Shown: positions 48,139 to 59,972 of the stretch, one piece after another
Numbering within the stretch: the first letter of the stretch is position 1
Layout of the letters: every line of letters begins with the position of its first letter
DNA from: Scortum barcoo
Lineage: Eukaryota > Chordata > Actinopteri > Centrarchiformes > Terapontidae
Reading direction: 5' to 3'
Assembly (NCBI GenBank): GCA_023238725.1
Contig: CM041546.1
Location: forward strand, 21,088,085 to 21,152,084
Length of the DNA stretch: 64,000 nucleotides
Made by a program: the position numbers and the translations under genes
The notes under the pieces: generated by a model
What the model was told of the DNA's origin: nothing
Seen by the model: the letters and a program-made list of their open reading frames with translations, nothing else
Database searches by the model: none

Positions 48139-48839
48139 AAGGGAGGGAAAAAGAGAGTTAGCACTGTGATCGGGAGATAAAGAGTAGATAAAGACAACCC
48201 CTAATTCATTAGAATAAATCCTTTCCCTTAATTATTGATAATGAATCTGCTCTTTAATCTTTCTCTTTCTTCCTTCCCTTATCTGCCTGTGTCAGCACTT
48301 TGTCTCTCTGGCTTGGTGTTGGGTGGTAAGGCCTAGTTTTCAGCCACCCAAGGGCAGCAGTCAATAACATCCCGTGCTGCTGTTACTGTAAGCAGGGATT
48401 TGATTAGCAGCACAGAGAGGCACAGAAAAGGCAGCGGGGAAATAGGAACTTGAAAGTAGCCAAGGATATATGAACCTCCTGTGGGATTTTTCGATCTTGG
48501 TAATAAAGAAAAATATAAGGAAACTAGTTTGTTTTTGTTATTATGTATGATAAATCTCAAATCAATGTAAAATCAGACCAACTGCAATGAAATGAAGTGC
48601 CCCAGTGTTGAAGCAGGATCACTGTAACCGCTGACCAGCATACTCCGGTGATCAATGCCGTGTAGTAATCTTAATGCAACATCAGCGGACTGATTTTCTC
48701 TCTCTTTTTTTTTTTCTTGCGCTTGTACTCATAGAGATCCATTTCCCAGAGGTCTGTGCAGTTCACGTAGTCCCGGTGCGGTACTGGCAAGGCCTCTGCG
48801 ACCCCTAGCTCACCTTTGTGTTTGCTGGCTGCTTGTTTG

Positions 48840-49080
48840 AACAGGAGCCAGCGGACAGCGCCTCGCTGTTTACCCTACTCAATATTTCATGGAGAATGAA
48901 CACTCGCAGAATGAGGGATCGCGTTAATATTGCTGTTAAAATTAAGCGATAATTAAAATTTGTTAGTTTAAAAGCCATTGCAGTCTATAAAAGTTTGATT
49001 ACTGGAAAATTAGGTGCATTAAGTTTTTATGGGTTGGCCTGTGCTATCGCTTGGGAACGATTTTTATGCACTTGTCATGG
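48840..49080. promoter_or_regulatory. Candidate enhancer block
   Basis: Complex sequence with GTTAATATTGCTG, ATTAAGCGATAATTAAAATTTG, GTTTGATTACTGG, AAATTAGGTGCATTAAG and CGATTTTTATGC. It is homeodomain/HOX-type (TTAAT, TTTATG) and free of simple repeats. Confidence 0.33.
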
Positions 49081-49889
49081 GCATATGGTGCAAAATTGTG
49101 AGAGTGTGTGTGTGTATTTGTTGGTAGGGTGTTGTGAGGGAAGCATGTTGGTTCTCTGAAAAGCTGACACACTTAAATGCTAAAATGTCCACCCCTGTGG
49201 TCTTGCTCATTATTAGTTAAAGCATAGCACCACCACAGTCTGGTAGTGGCAACTGTGACAAAATGCCAATTATAAATCTGGGCCTGCGTCTTGAAGTAGG
49301 GAGGTCAGAGGTCATGTACATCTTAGACACACTGTGGTCACGTCGTTTGGCCAGTGATGTCACATCAGCACTCTTATCGAGGCTCTGTACTGTTGTTGGT
49401 CACTCTAACGTCCAGGTCCTTGTTGCAGGGTGCAGCGGGGCTCCTATTACTAATAATAATGTTAGTTAGCAGTCGACAGCTCGTCCCAGAGTTGGAAGCC
49501 ACTCGTCATGTCAGAGCAACATGACCTTGACTTGTGGAATAATTCTGCAGCAGTAGTTTGTCTTCTCATAACAGCGTCTACCTCATCTCGGTAGTGCAGC
49601 TCTGACAGTCCCTCCAGTTTTTGAAGTTTTTCTTTCCTTAAGAATGATGTCACCCACCGCTGAAACCCAAGTGACATTACTCAACCAGACAAGAACGGAG
49701 AATGTGCACAGTTCACCTTCATATTCATTTCACATCCTGTGGCACAAAACCAGGCAGTTATACAGTGACACAATTGTGCAGCTAACTGTTGACAGTGGCT
49801 GGACATTATGCACAGTGGGACTGTGGAAAAACTGGGCTGTTGCCAGCCTGTTTTTCTTTTCTATTGAAACATCAGACTGTCATGGCAGA

Positions 49890-49990
49890 AATGGATGTTG
49901 CCAGGCATCACTAATGAGCCAATTAATCAATGAATTAGCTGAGCAGCGATTAAATTAATGCGAGCTGGACGAGCAAGCGGCAGTTGTGGA
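49890..49990. promoter_or_regulatory. Candidate homeodomain-site cluster
   Basis: Within about 55 bp (49910-49962) lie CTAATG, CCAATTAATCAATG, GAATTAGC and GATTAAATTAATGCG, that is at least five TAAT/ATTA cores. The AATTAATCAAT word fits paired-class or PBX-type dimers. The flanks are unique. Confidence 0.35.
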
Positions 49991-50997
49991 TATATCCTGG
50001 GGAAGGTGATTAACACACACACACAGAACAGGCAGCGATCAACAAGGCCGCTATTAAGTTGGACAACTTCCTGAACTTTTCTCTTTTCAGCTAAATATAG
50101 AACAGCTTAATTCATTTTTCTTTGTGGACTAGAGAAATATTATCATATTTTCCCATGTGGCCATGCTGCATTTCTAATATGCCATGGAACTCAAAAGAGA
50201 TTGAGTTGCATTTTTTTTATCCCATTATTTCTTCAAACATTTCTGCCAGTGTTTAACGACTAACAAATAACCAATAAATATATACTTTAAATATATCTAT
50301 CTATATTTTTTTATTCCATTAATAAACAATGGAATATATTACTCACTCACTTACCTGTGACCACATAAATTAAACATAAATATTCATGGCCCTAAAAAGA
50401 AAATCTCCACTGAAATTCGATTACACAACATAATTAGAAAGCATAATTCTGATAGCAATATTGCATTCATATTTAATTGTATGAGTAAAAGAGGGCATGA
50501 TTAGCATTGATTAGACATTATGGAAACATTTTTCAGATGTTCAAAAATGTGTGAAAATCAAAAGGACATTTAGGCAGATCAAGCCACAGATTGGTAATAA
50601 TAAATCTTTTCAATCTTGTAAATCTTTTTTTGTGATTTTCTCCTCACATACATCCAAAGAGTTTGCTATACTTGAGATAGTGAGGGAGAAATCCATGCTC
50701 ATAACTCCTCTTTCTAATTTGGGATAATTTCTGGTAAAATAAATTATTGTAAAATCAAACTATTTGTCATTTTATTTGGGTCCCCGTAGTGCCCCCTTAA
50801 GGAAACCTGCTGATACTCCAAACTCATTCACACAAACCACACCCTCTAATGGTTTATACATAAATCAATAGCTACACACCCGACACACAACAAGCGTTTT
50901 TTGTCTATTTTCTGGTATCTGATGTGCCTGTGTGGGCTGTGTGTGCATAGTTTCATGTGTTGGACATCATTTAAGACTGATCAATCTTAGTGTCGGA

Positions 50998-51140
50998 CAG
51001 TGGTTCCCAAAATGGGGTCTGGGGCCCATGCAGCAGACAGGTCTGGAGCAGGCTGTAGGGGTCCTTTAGGGGCCTCCGAGGAGTCCCCAGAAAAATGAGG
51101 AACAGTCTCGGGTCACTGCTGTATAATTCACCAGAAATTA
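50998..51140. mobile_element. hAT-like transposon end fragment (tentative)
   Basis: CAGTGGTTCCCAAAATGGGGTC at 50998-51019 resembles the terminal inverted repeat and subterminal 'CAGTGGTTCCCAAA...GGGGTC' of widespread vertebrate hAT MITEs. Next come GGGGTCCTTTAGGGG and CCCCAGAAAAATGAGG, also typical of that family. I did not find the opposite inverted end, so this is a truncated copy. Confidence 0.5.
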
Positions 51141-51437
51141 TTTCATTTAGAGAATGTCAAAGAATGACTATTGCAGTTTTAGGTGTCACTTCTCCCACTA
51201 GCTTCTCCTCATGTGCAGTGTAGAGATTTCCTCACTAAATCAACAATAACTATGTTAACTAAATGTTGTAAGCTGGGTGGTCCGTCAGGTCTACCAGATT
51301 TCCAGAGCACTTTGTGTGTATATGTGTATGTGAGTGTGTTTAGCAGCAAACAATGCAGAACTCATCATAATCAGCTCTGTGTGGGCTGTTGGTCCAGCAC
51401 TGTACCACATCATCTCCCCATGTTTAAAGTCCTCCCA

Positions 51438-51464
51438 CACACACACACACTCTCTCTCTCTCTC
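51438..51464. repeat. (AC)n(TC)n compound microsatellite
   Basis: About seven AC units, then about six CT units. Confidence 0.92.
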
Positions 51465-51749
51465 CTTGAGCCGAGACGTTCTACAAAGTGTGGGTGGGTG
51501 GGTGTCGGTGTTGGGGAGGCTCCCTTGATTATGTGACATCCTCCGGAAGACCGCTGGAGTTGTTTCCTCCATTACTTAGAGGGGGAAAAAAGAGGCCTTT
51601 TCACTATTGAGACTGTCACTCTCAATTTGGGCTAACGGTAAGCATGCACAAGGCCTCCTGGATATTCCCCCCACCTGCTCTCACCCTACTCCCACTCACC
51701 CCCCCATCACACACACCCACGCCATCCCAACCTCCCCTCCCCCTGCAGC

Positions 51750-51850
51750 GGATCACTGTGGTGACAGTTTGATTAGATCATCAATCGTGGCCGTTAACAG
51801 CGGTTTTCCTGAGCACCTGGACCGGCAGGTCACAGCTGGCTCTGAGCTAC
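51750..51850. promoter_or_regulatory. Candidate enhancer block
   Basis: GTTTGATTAGATCATCAATCG, GCCGTTAACAGCGG and CAGGTCACAGCTGG (an E-box, CAGCTG) in 100 bp of non-repetitive DNA between C-rich and TG-rich tracts. Confidence 0.28.
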
Positions 51851-52476
51851 CGCTGTCCCCCTGACCCAGAGCTGTGTGTGTGAGAGTGTGTGTCTATGTG
51901 TGTATGCTTGCAGACCAGTTGTTTTTGTGTGTGCAAGACCAGCTCTTCGTACTGTATTTGTGAACTTTCAAGTATGTGTGTGTGTATTTGTGTCGCATGG
52001 TCTGATGTGCAAGTTCACTTGTGAGTCAAACATGCTGATGTTTGTGTGCATATCGATACGTGTCCGTGTCTGTCAGCAAGCACGGTTGTGTTTGTGCATT
52101 TGTAAGTGTGTGCTTGAAATGACCCAAGATCAGTGCAGAGCTTTATTTGAATGTCCACTGCTGTTTCAATTCAGTACAAATGAGGAATGCATTTCCTTAG
52201 GGAGCCTTTAGATCCACCTTGTTATTTTCTGATGTTTTTTTTGCTGGAGGTCGAAACACTACTGTTTTAATTCTTCACATATGTTGCGAGAGACTGCTTT
52301 CTAAAGAATGAGAGCGATGACAGGTGAGAATATAAATGTTTATGCATGCTACAAGAATAAAATTAGAGTAATAAAGTGATGCAGTGCTACCAGATACGTT
52401 CCAGAGTGTATTGTTCTTTGTGTTTGCAGATGTGCAGATACCAGTTTGTTGCAGTTACGGCTATTCATCTGTAACA

Positions 52477-52506
52477 CCACACACACACACACACACACAC
52501 ACACAC
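52477..52506. repeat. (CA)15 microsatellite
   Basis: Uninterrupted CA run. Confidence 0.96.
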
Positions 52507-53329
52507 CGTAGATACGACACCCTGCACTTCACAAACACTCGCATACATAAATTCACCTGCTTCCCCATGTTGTCTTCGTCGGCTGTATCAGGTTCCTCGT
52601 CGTTCTGGTAAAGCAGTTAAATTTATGGGCTAACAATAATGGGACAAAGTGTGTGTCTCATTGCGATTCCTCAGGTATTCCATGATTAAATAAACGTCCC
52701 CGGTCTTTTCATAAAGCTTGTTTATGGCAGCGTGGCACCATATGCTACTGCTTCCACCCCACCCACCCATCTCTTTCTCCCTCTCTCTCTCTGTGCTGTG
52801 TTTAATTCTCTCTCTTTCTCTTTGTCTCTCCCTCCGTTCCTCTCCATGCTTCATACACTGCCCTACACCGCCTCTACCAGATGCAGGCTAGCCATTATTT
52901 CGTGGCGGAGTCGTGGTGGAGAAGCTAAAGTTGTGAATTAACATGTAGAAGCCATTACGGAGCGATGATGATATCCATCTGCGGCGTTCATAGATGCTAC
53001 TTAGTAAATTGTCTGCGCTGTAATGGCACAACAGTAACAATATGATTCTGTTTTATCAACTCCATGGTCTGTTCCCATCTCTTCTGTTAAGTACATGCTC
53101 AGGTGTGACTTATTTGCTGGTTGCTGTTGAGTGTTTGGTTTGTCGCAGCGCCGTGTGGTTCTACCCTGTTGGTCAGAGCAGACTCAGGGAAATTTATTTT
53201 AACCATCGAGGCTTCAAAGGGCAAGTCATGAAACCATTAAAAATGCTTAAGATTGTCCCATTTACCATATTATTTCATTTTTATTGGAACAAACCTCTTG
53301 TCATATTTCACATTTTTTAGCGGATGTGT

Positions 53330-53480
53330 TGATTGACAAAACAGTATAGGCACATTTTTATTTTATAATATTTAAGTTATCTGCTTTATCTTAAAACACA
53401 CACTTTAACATTCACATAAAACAAAACAAAAAACAAAAAAAATAATAATGCACTTAGAAAATAGAAACTATTATGACAAA
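53330..53480. other. AT-rich stretch, nothing recognised
   Basis: A-rich with an AAAACAAAACAAAAAACAAAAAAAATAATAATG tract near 53418-53450, which must be low complexity. It has no coding or repeat-family signal. Confidence 0.6.
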
Positions 53481-53984
53481 AGCAGTCATACTGTAACACA
53501 AAGCTTGTCTTTTCTCTCAAAGGCAAGTCAGCATGTCAAATGTGGCAGATCTTTCAATGAAGTGGTCAAATACAATTTCAGGATTATGAATCCATCAATT
53601 CAAATGTGTTGAGTTTCGCTCATATGAAACACATATTAACCCTGATGCTCATATTTTGTCTTCCGTGACACTCCAGTCCCCTGTGGCTGGACAGTTTTGA
53701 CTACGCAAACGCAGGCAAAGCAGCAAAAGTTGGCCACTGGTAATTAATTCTCCAATGCAGTGCACAACTCTGTGTGTGTGTGTGTGTTCTGGGATGGAAA
53801 AGAAGAAAAAACATTTGCTACAAAGCAAGTTAGAAAAGCAATTAACTTCTCCGGCCAGGACATGGCAGTAAACACGTGTGATTGTTCACTATATTGTCTT
53901 GCTTGCTTCCCGGAGTCACATCGTGATAGAAGGCCCCGAGACAGAGAGACTCTGTTTGTGTACTCGAGACTTTTGTTGTGATTA

Positions 53985-54060
53985 TTAATGGCCGTTTCAC
54001 ATTAACCTTGTCGTGCTAATATGCTCGACAATGGCCCAAATCACCTGAGCGTTGAAGACG
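53985..54060. promoter_or_regulatory. Candidate enhancer block
   Basis: TTATTAATGGCCG, CACATTAACC, CTAATATGCTCGACAATGGCC (POU-like next to SOX-like ACAATGG) and AAATCACCTGAGCG (E-box CACCTG) in unique sequence. Confidence 0.27.
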
Positions 54061-54699
54061 ATGGAGGCGGCCCTGTCTCCCCGTCCAGCCAACACTGTAG
54101 CAGCTACCCTACTACTCCCCCCACCACCCAATGACCAAGATTAATGAAACCTCCGCTGTTTTTAATTAGCACGGCCGCAGTCATCAATTACGTCTGCCCC
54201 ACCCCAAATACAAATATTGTTATATTTGGGGAAAAAATTCTTGATTTATTTCATTGTGGTGGCCGAAGGAGTGAGATGAATGGCCTCCCATCATGGTCAT
54301 TTGCAGGGATGAGGAGGAGGAGAAGAGGAGTGAGAGTGGGGTGGGTTGGGGTGGTGGCGGCGGTGGGGGGTAATAAGATCACAAGGAGGGGAGGGAAGGG
54401 GGTTACAGTAGAGGACATGAACAGGGCCAGCCAGGGAAAGCCAAGTCTACAGGGAAAGACCAGTCTGGGTCTCAGTGTCCCTGTGCAGGGATCTGACTCC
54501 AACTGTCTAGGAACTTAATTAGACTTTCCTTGAACCCAGAGCTGCTCTGATACCAGTTTTCTTTTTGCCGATATAAGCAGCAGGAGAATGTGCTGTTCAA
54601 GTACCAATCAAAGTACCACTTATTAAAAACATTCACATGAACAAGTACATCACTTGCCTTCATTTATTCTATTAAATTGGGCGATTTTATGATCCCAAA

Positions 54700-55480
54700 C
54701 ATGTCACAAGTTTTTTTGTTTTATTTCAGACACTTATGATTAGAATATGTTCAGAAGAATCTTACTGCATCAGGAAAACGTTTAAGGCCTGACAGCTACA
54801 GTGGTCGATCATCCAGCATGTATGTTTTCTCTCAGTTTTGTCTGTTGCTAACTTTGCCTTGTTGCTGTACGGAGGGTCTTTTCTTCATCTCTCCCAACTA
54901 TTTTAGTTTCTCCAGCACACTTTCCTTACTTTTGTCTGTTACCGAACAAATCTGCGTGATACTTTTACAAGTGTTTTATTGAGTTGCGAGGCTGATTCTC
55001 CCCCTTGAAGCACTCATATTGCACTCTTAACATTTTCCCAATTGCTTTTTCTGTGAGGCATTTGCACTATACTGGATATCTATCAATAGTTTTTATCAGA
55101 TTGTTGTTTTTTTTTTTTTTGTTTTTTTTTACTATGCCTGATCCAGGGACAATACTGAATGTGAGTATTTGTTAACTGGATCAGCACAAGTCCCAAAGGG
55201 GGCATCTCTTGATTGTTACATGAACACAGAGAATCGGTGTGTGAGAACATAAGGCTAACATTTTACTCCTGTCAGTTTTGATGTGCTGTTCACAACAGCA
55301 TTGGCAGGCAGGCCAAGGCTGTTGGCTCGGTCTTTGCCGCGGACGTTACATTCCTCATGACAGCTTATGCACTAAGCAAGGGCACTTAATCCATATAGCT
55401 AGGTGTTGAAAGTAAGACAGCATTAGCAAAAATACTGTGCTACAACTTAATGTGTTCATCCTTGTGAAAAGAAACCGGAG
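54700..55480. other. Intronic stretch, nothing recognised
   Basis: Unique AT-rich DNA with a T14 and T9 pair at about 55107-55130. No ORF, tandem array or repeat family is supported. Confidence 0.5.
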
Positions 55481-56192
55481 CCGTGCCAGATCCTTTCTCT
55501 CCACCGCTGTTGTAATTCCGCGACACTCAGACTCAGAGCTTTGTCTCTGAATGCACGCCGCCCGGTGCAGCTCGGCGTTAGTGAACTCAGGCTGGACTCG
55601 TGTAGTTAAATCCTGCCGCCGATCTCACCCCGATAAGACACAGCAAAGGAAGACAGTGCAGACAAAGTTGAATCTCAGGGTTCTTCCACATTGTTTTCTT
55701 TAAGGAGTTTAATGTCTCTGCCGGCAAACCGAGTCTAGACTTGCTTTTCTTACATTAGCATTCTTGTATGAATTGAGTTATGAAGAAAAATAAACTCTTC
55801 TCTAAATCACTTCTTCAAAAAATGGGTGGAAAAAAACAATGTAGTAGACTAGAGCAGCTCCTTTCTGCAGTTCTTCACATTTGCTAGTATCTAACTAGGA
55901 CATGTCGTAATAATAATGCGAGTACGCCGCTTTATGACTTGAAGATGTGCACGGCTCATTTCTGTGGTTTGGGTGTTTGGGTGTTTGCGCTGCGGTGAGC
56001 CACCAGCCATTTCACTTCTGCTGGCCACACACACACACACACAGATTTTATACCCTTACTGCCACGGCCATCGCCTGCCCACTGACTCCAGAGAGAAGGG
56101 TGGGAAATATCTTGAATATTTTATAAAGCTCGGGAACCCCACCTCTGTCTTCCCCACCCAGCAAAACCACTGCTGCTATGTCCACCAGTGCA

Positions 56193-56218
56193 GCACACAC
56201 ACACACACACACACACAC
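56193..56218. repeat. (CA)13 microsatellite
   Basis: Uninterrupted run. A shorter CA run lies at 56026-56042. Confidence 0.95.
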
Positions 56219-57549
56219 CAGCAGAAAACAGAAATAATGTTTTAAATGCAATCATTGTCAGGCCCAAACAATGTCATTTATCAAGGGAGCATTTGGGACT
56301 GTATAATAAGTTTCACATTATTAATACAATTTTTCATCCTCTGTCAAGCCTATCTGATTTATGGCACGCGTGTGATCTAAGGTGATCATTGAATTACAAT
56401 TCCAGTAATAAGAGAGAGAATGGACCTGGTCTTTTACTTCTGCCCAGTGGAGCACACACACCCGCATACAAAACACTAGATAAACAGCCTACAGTTGCAA
56501 CATACAGCAATTACACACAACATACAACAATAGTCACAACTACCCCATCTGCGTTATAACTTTTAGCGGTCATAGCGCGGAGTAAATTTGCTAAATATTT
56601 GGGAGTAAAACCAATATGCCAGCTTCCCAATTTCAGTGAGAGAACGAGGAGAGGGAAAAAAAACAAAAAACAAATGAACCTAGGCCCGTGTTAATTAGAT
56701 AAGGGACAAAGCTCATTATTCTAAAATGATATTGGGGCCCAGAGAGTAAATATGAGTGGCCCGTTAGGGGCTCAGTAATGGGACGGGGATGCACGTCGTT
56801 ACAGGGCCGAATGATTTACAGCTAGATGCTCTTTGATGTATAGACTGTACCTTTTATTAAGTGGCTGTCGTTACGGTCACTGGCTCAGTCATTTCCCTTT
56901 GTGTCTAATCAAAATCCATATCCAGACACCCCACCATCCAGACCCAGCTGCTCCAGATGGGAAAGAAATTACGGGAATGTCGGCGTCCCCTTCCCACAGT
57001 CGCCCCCCTTCCCTTCCCCCAACCCCACTTCCACCCCAGCCGCGGCTCACGTTCAGTAAAAGCTACCAGAGATGCTTGTGATGCAGATAATATAATGTAA
57101 CAAACAACAGCAACAAACGAGCAAATGGAAGTGTGAAATTCTTTTGAGGTAATTAAATAATAAAGACAGACTCCTATCATAACGTTTGGATCCAGTTTGA
57201 ACAAGTATTTGCACTATTAGCAGTCTTGCTTTGGCTTTATCAGATTAGCTTGCTGTTGAGGGCCCGGTGATCGGCGTCATACATCATCCTGTTTGATTTC
57301 TGTTTAGAGCGAATTTGGGGAGGCTGCTAATTGGATTGCGGGAGTCTAGCCCCGGTTAAAGATGGTAAACAGCGGAGCAGACTTGTCCCCCAACTCTCAG
57401 CCCCACAGGCTTCGAAAACGCCAGCTCTCCTAAGGATCGCCACAATTTATGACACATTTTCTCTGTATTCTTAAAAGATAATTAGGTTTATCACCCATTT
57501 TTTTTCCCTCTCAGCCCCCCTTCCTTCCCTTTTGTGTACCTGAGAGCAC

Positions 57550-57880
57550 ACAATCGCAGCATAAAAACATAAATATTTCTGCAGCACAGCAGCGCTGGCA
57601 GGTGAGCCTAATGAAATTCTAGGAGTGTAATTTGATTTACGAGGTGCTAATGCGGCCTGATATTAGAGAGAAAAAGCTCTGATATGGCTGCCTTGTGCTG
57701 TATTTAAGGCCTATCAGAAGCCTGATAAAGAGCATCCTGTCCTCAGCACTGCGGCTGAGTTATTATTGCAGATATTCATATTGATAGTAATTCTTCCCGA
57801 CGCAATTTAGTGCCGGCAATATATAAATATGGAGATAATAGTTAATTTTGGTGGCTGCTCAGATTGCGATGCTTTAAATT
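57550..57880. promoter_or_regulatory. Candidate enhancer block with an inverted GATA pair
   Basis: TATCAG at 57712-57717 and CTGATA at 57722-57727 form an exact inverted repeat with a 4-bp spacer, giving two opposed GATA-factor sites. Nearby are a CTGATATGG word, GCAGATATTCATATTGATAG, CTAATGAAATTC, TGATTTACGAGG and GGCAATATATAAATATGGAG. The 330-bp block has no simple repeat and is strongly CNE-like by eye. Confidence 0.38.
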
Positions 57881-58265
57881 CAACACTTACAAAAAAAAAC
57901 TTTGAGCTGTGAAGCATCTGGACACTTTTTAAAGTGCCGTTTTAAGGATGGGTGGGGGGGTTGGGAAGAGGCCTTTGACCGAACCGTGTCACACAAATCA
58001 GATTTCCAGTACTTTTCAGCGGACGCTAATTTCAGCGGGAAGCTTTTTGGAGCTCTTGATTTGCAGTTTTTCAGTTGAAACATTTTGATTAATAGTCTGA
58101 TATCTGTAAAACCTATTAAGCTTTTAAATTAACTGAGTCTGGAAACCAGACATCACACCAGTATGTGCATACACGCAGAGAGAGAGATCATTTTTGGGGT
58201 GTTTTGTTCAGAATCATGTTGTTTCATTCTCTTGCAGAAAAAGAAAAGGTTTCTTGTAATTCAAC

Positions 58266-58266
<1 letters not shown>

Positions 58267-58306
<40 letters not shown>
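58267..58306. repeat. (GT)20 microsatellite
   Basis: Uninterrupted GT run, after an ACGCG step. Confidence 0.98.
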
Positions 58307-58307
<1 letters not shown>

Positions 58308-59927
58308 TGGAGTGTGCACAGGGATGTGTCTATGTGTCTGTGTGTACACACACTTTCCAGGCTCAAATTTAGGTCTGTATGCTTCAAAGTGTGTTTGGGA
58401 CTATTGAGCTATGGCTCATAATAAAAACAGGCAATAACAGGGCCACCACAGAGGGACCTGGCCTTTGTGCCTCCCTGCTCCCCTCTCCCCTCCATGCCAC
58501 CTCCTTCTCCTCATGGCCTCTCCCCACCCCCTAAGTTATGGGCTGAATAACAGCGCAGCAATATTAAGATAACATTTCCTGATTGTTTGTCAGGCAGGAG
58601 GCTCCTTCACCCCGCTTTCATCACGTCCACCGTGTTCATTAAATTGACAATTTGTATTTGCCCTACAGCGGGATAAACAGGAGCTTATCTGATGGGCCTA
58701 GTCTTTTATTATTTATTTCATTATCTTTTTTTTTTCTCCCTCTCTCTCCTCCCCCTCCTTCTCCTGGGATTGAAGGTAAACATAAATCAGCACCAGCATC
58801 TCTGTTGTGTGCTGTTGTTTATATTGCAGTCATATGCAGCAGCGGTCCTCTCAGAGGAGGTTCATCTACAACACTCTGCAGACACATGTGGCCTCTTCAT
58901 GGTGGTTTTAGTTGTTGTTTTGTGTGACACGCCGGCTGTACACTCCTGCGGGTCTAAGTATGATATAACTCGATAGATATTTCACTTTAAAATGCCCTGC
59001 TGTTGGGATAATTCTCGGACTTGTTCCTGAGAGATCCTGCTGTTCTTTCCACGGCAGAGTTTTGTTGTATCTACCACGGCGGGCCAGAGATGCTCGTCTG
59101 TGTTCACCTGAATGTTAAACCAGCGCCGTCCGGGAAAGTGATTTGAGTACCCGCAGACCACATTGACTGCAGAGCTTTCCGAAGCATTTCTCCTAAGCAC
59201 CGTGAGCGATGATGTTGCCCGGTTCGATAGCTTAGCCCGGGAACAAGGCTGTCGTCGGTCGACATTGTGCAGGCAAACGAAAAATAACGAAGCCAGCGTC
59301 CTTACTTAGGAAACACTTGTCCCAGAAATTTAATCTTTTCCCCATTTTTTACCCAACACCCCCCTCTAATCAGGTTTCAATTGACTGCCATTGAAGGAAG
59401 AGCCTCTCCTCAGACGCATGTATAGGTCCGAACCCAGTCAGACACCATTTAAGGCTTACTCAGTCTTCCTCCCAATATCTTGGAGAGCTCAGGGCCAAAT
59501 GATTTAATCTTCATTCAGCTAATTTAGTCTGGATTTAAGCTGCCGGGTTGTCGAAGTGCAGAGTGATGGAGTCTGAAAACAGGATGAGAGGGAAAGGGAG
59601 CGGAGGGGAAAGCGGAAGGAAGGAGGGAGGGAAACAGAGAGAGATAAAGATAGAGCGATGGAGGGAGAAAGAGAGACGAGGGTGGGGGGGGCCTGAAGAT
59701 GATGATCCATCCTGACCCTAGTGAATGCTGTCATGTTCCTCCCTCTAGGTAATCTCTCTCACTCACTCGCTATTTTGCATGTGAAAATGCTCTCCTGACA
59801 GTTGCATATCAGATAAATTCTCTCTCTTTTTTTTTCTCCCTCTCCCCCCTTTCCCTTCACCAAATAAACAACAGTCTTCACTTTGAAGTTGTCTGTTTGT
59901 GTCAGTTTGGCTTGAGGCGAGAGTCGG

Positions 59928-59929
<2 letters not shown>

Positions 59930-59969
<40 letters not shown>
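59930..59969. repeat. (CT)20 microsatellite
   Basis: Uninterrupted CT array. It is followed by TTTGTGTTGCAG, which resembles a splice acceptor, but no exon-like sequence follows. Confidence 0.97.
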
Positions 59970-59972
<3 letters not shown>

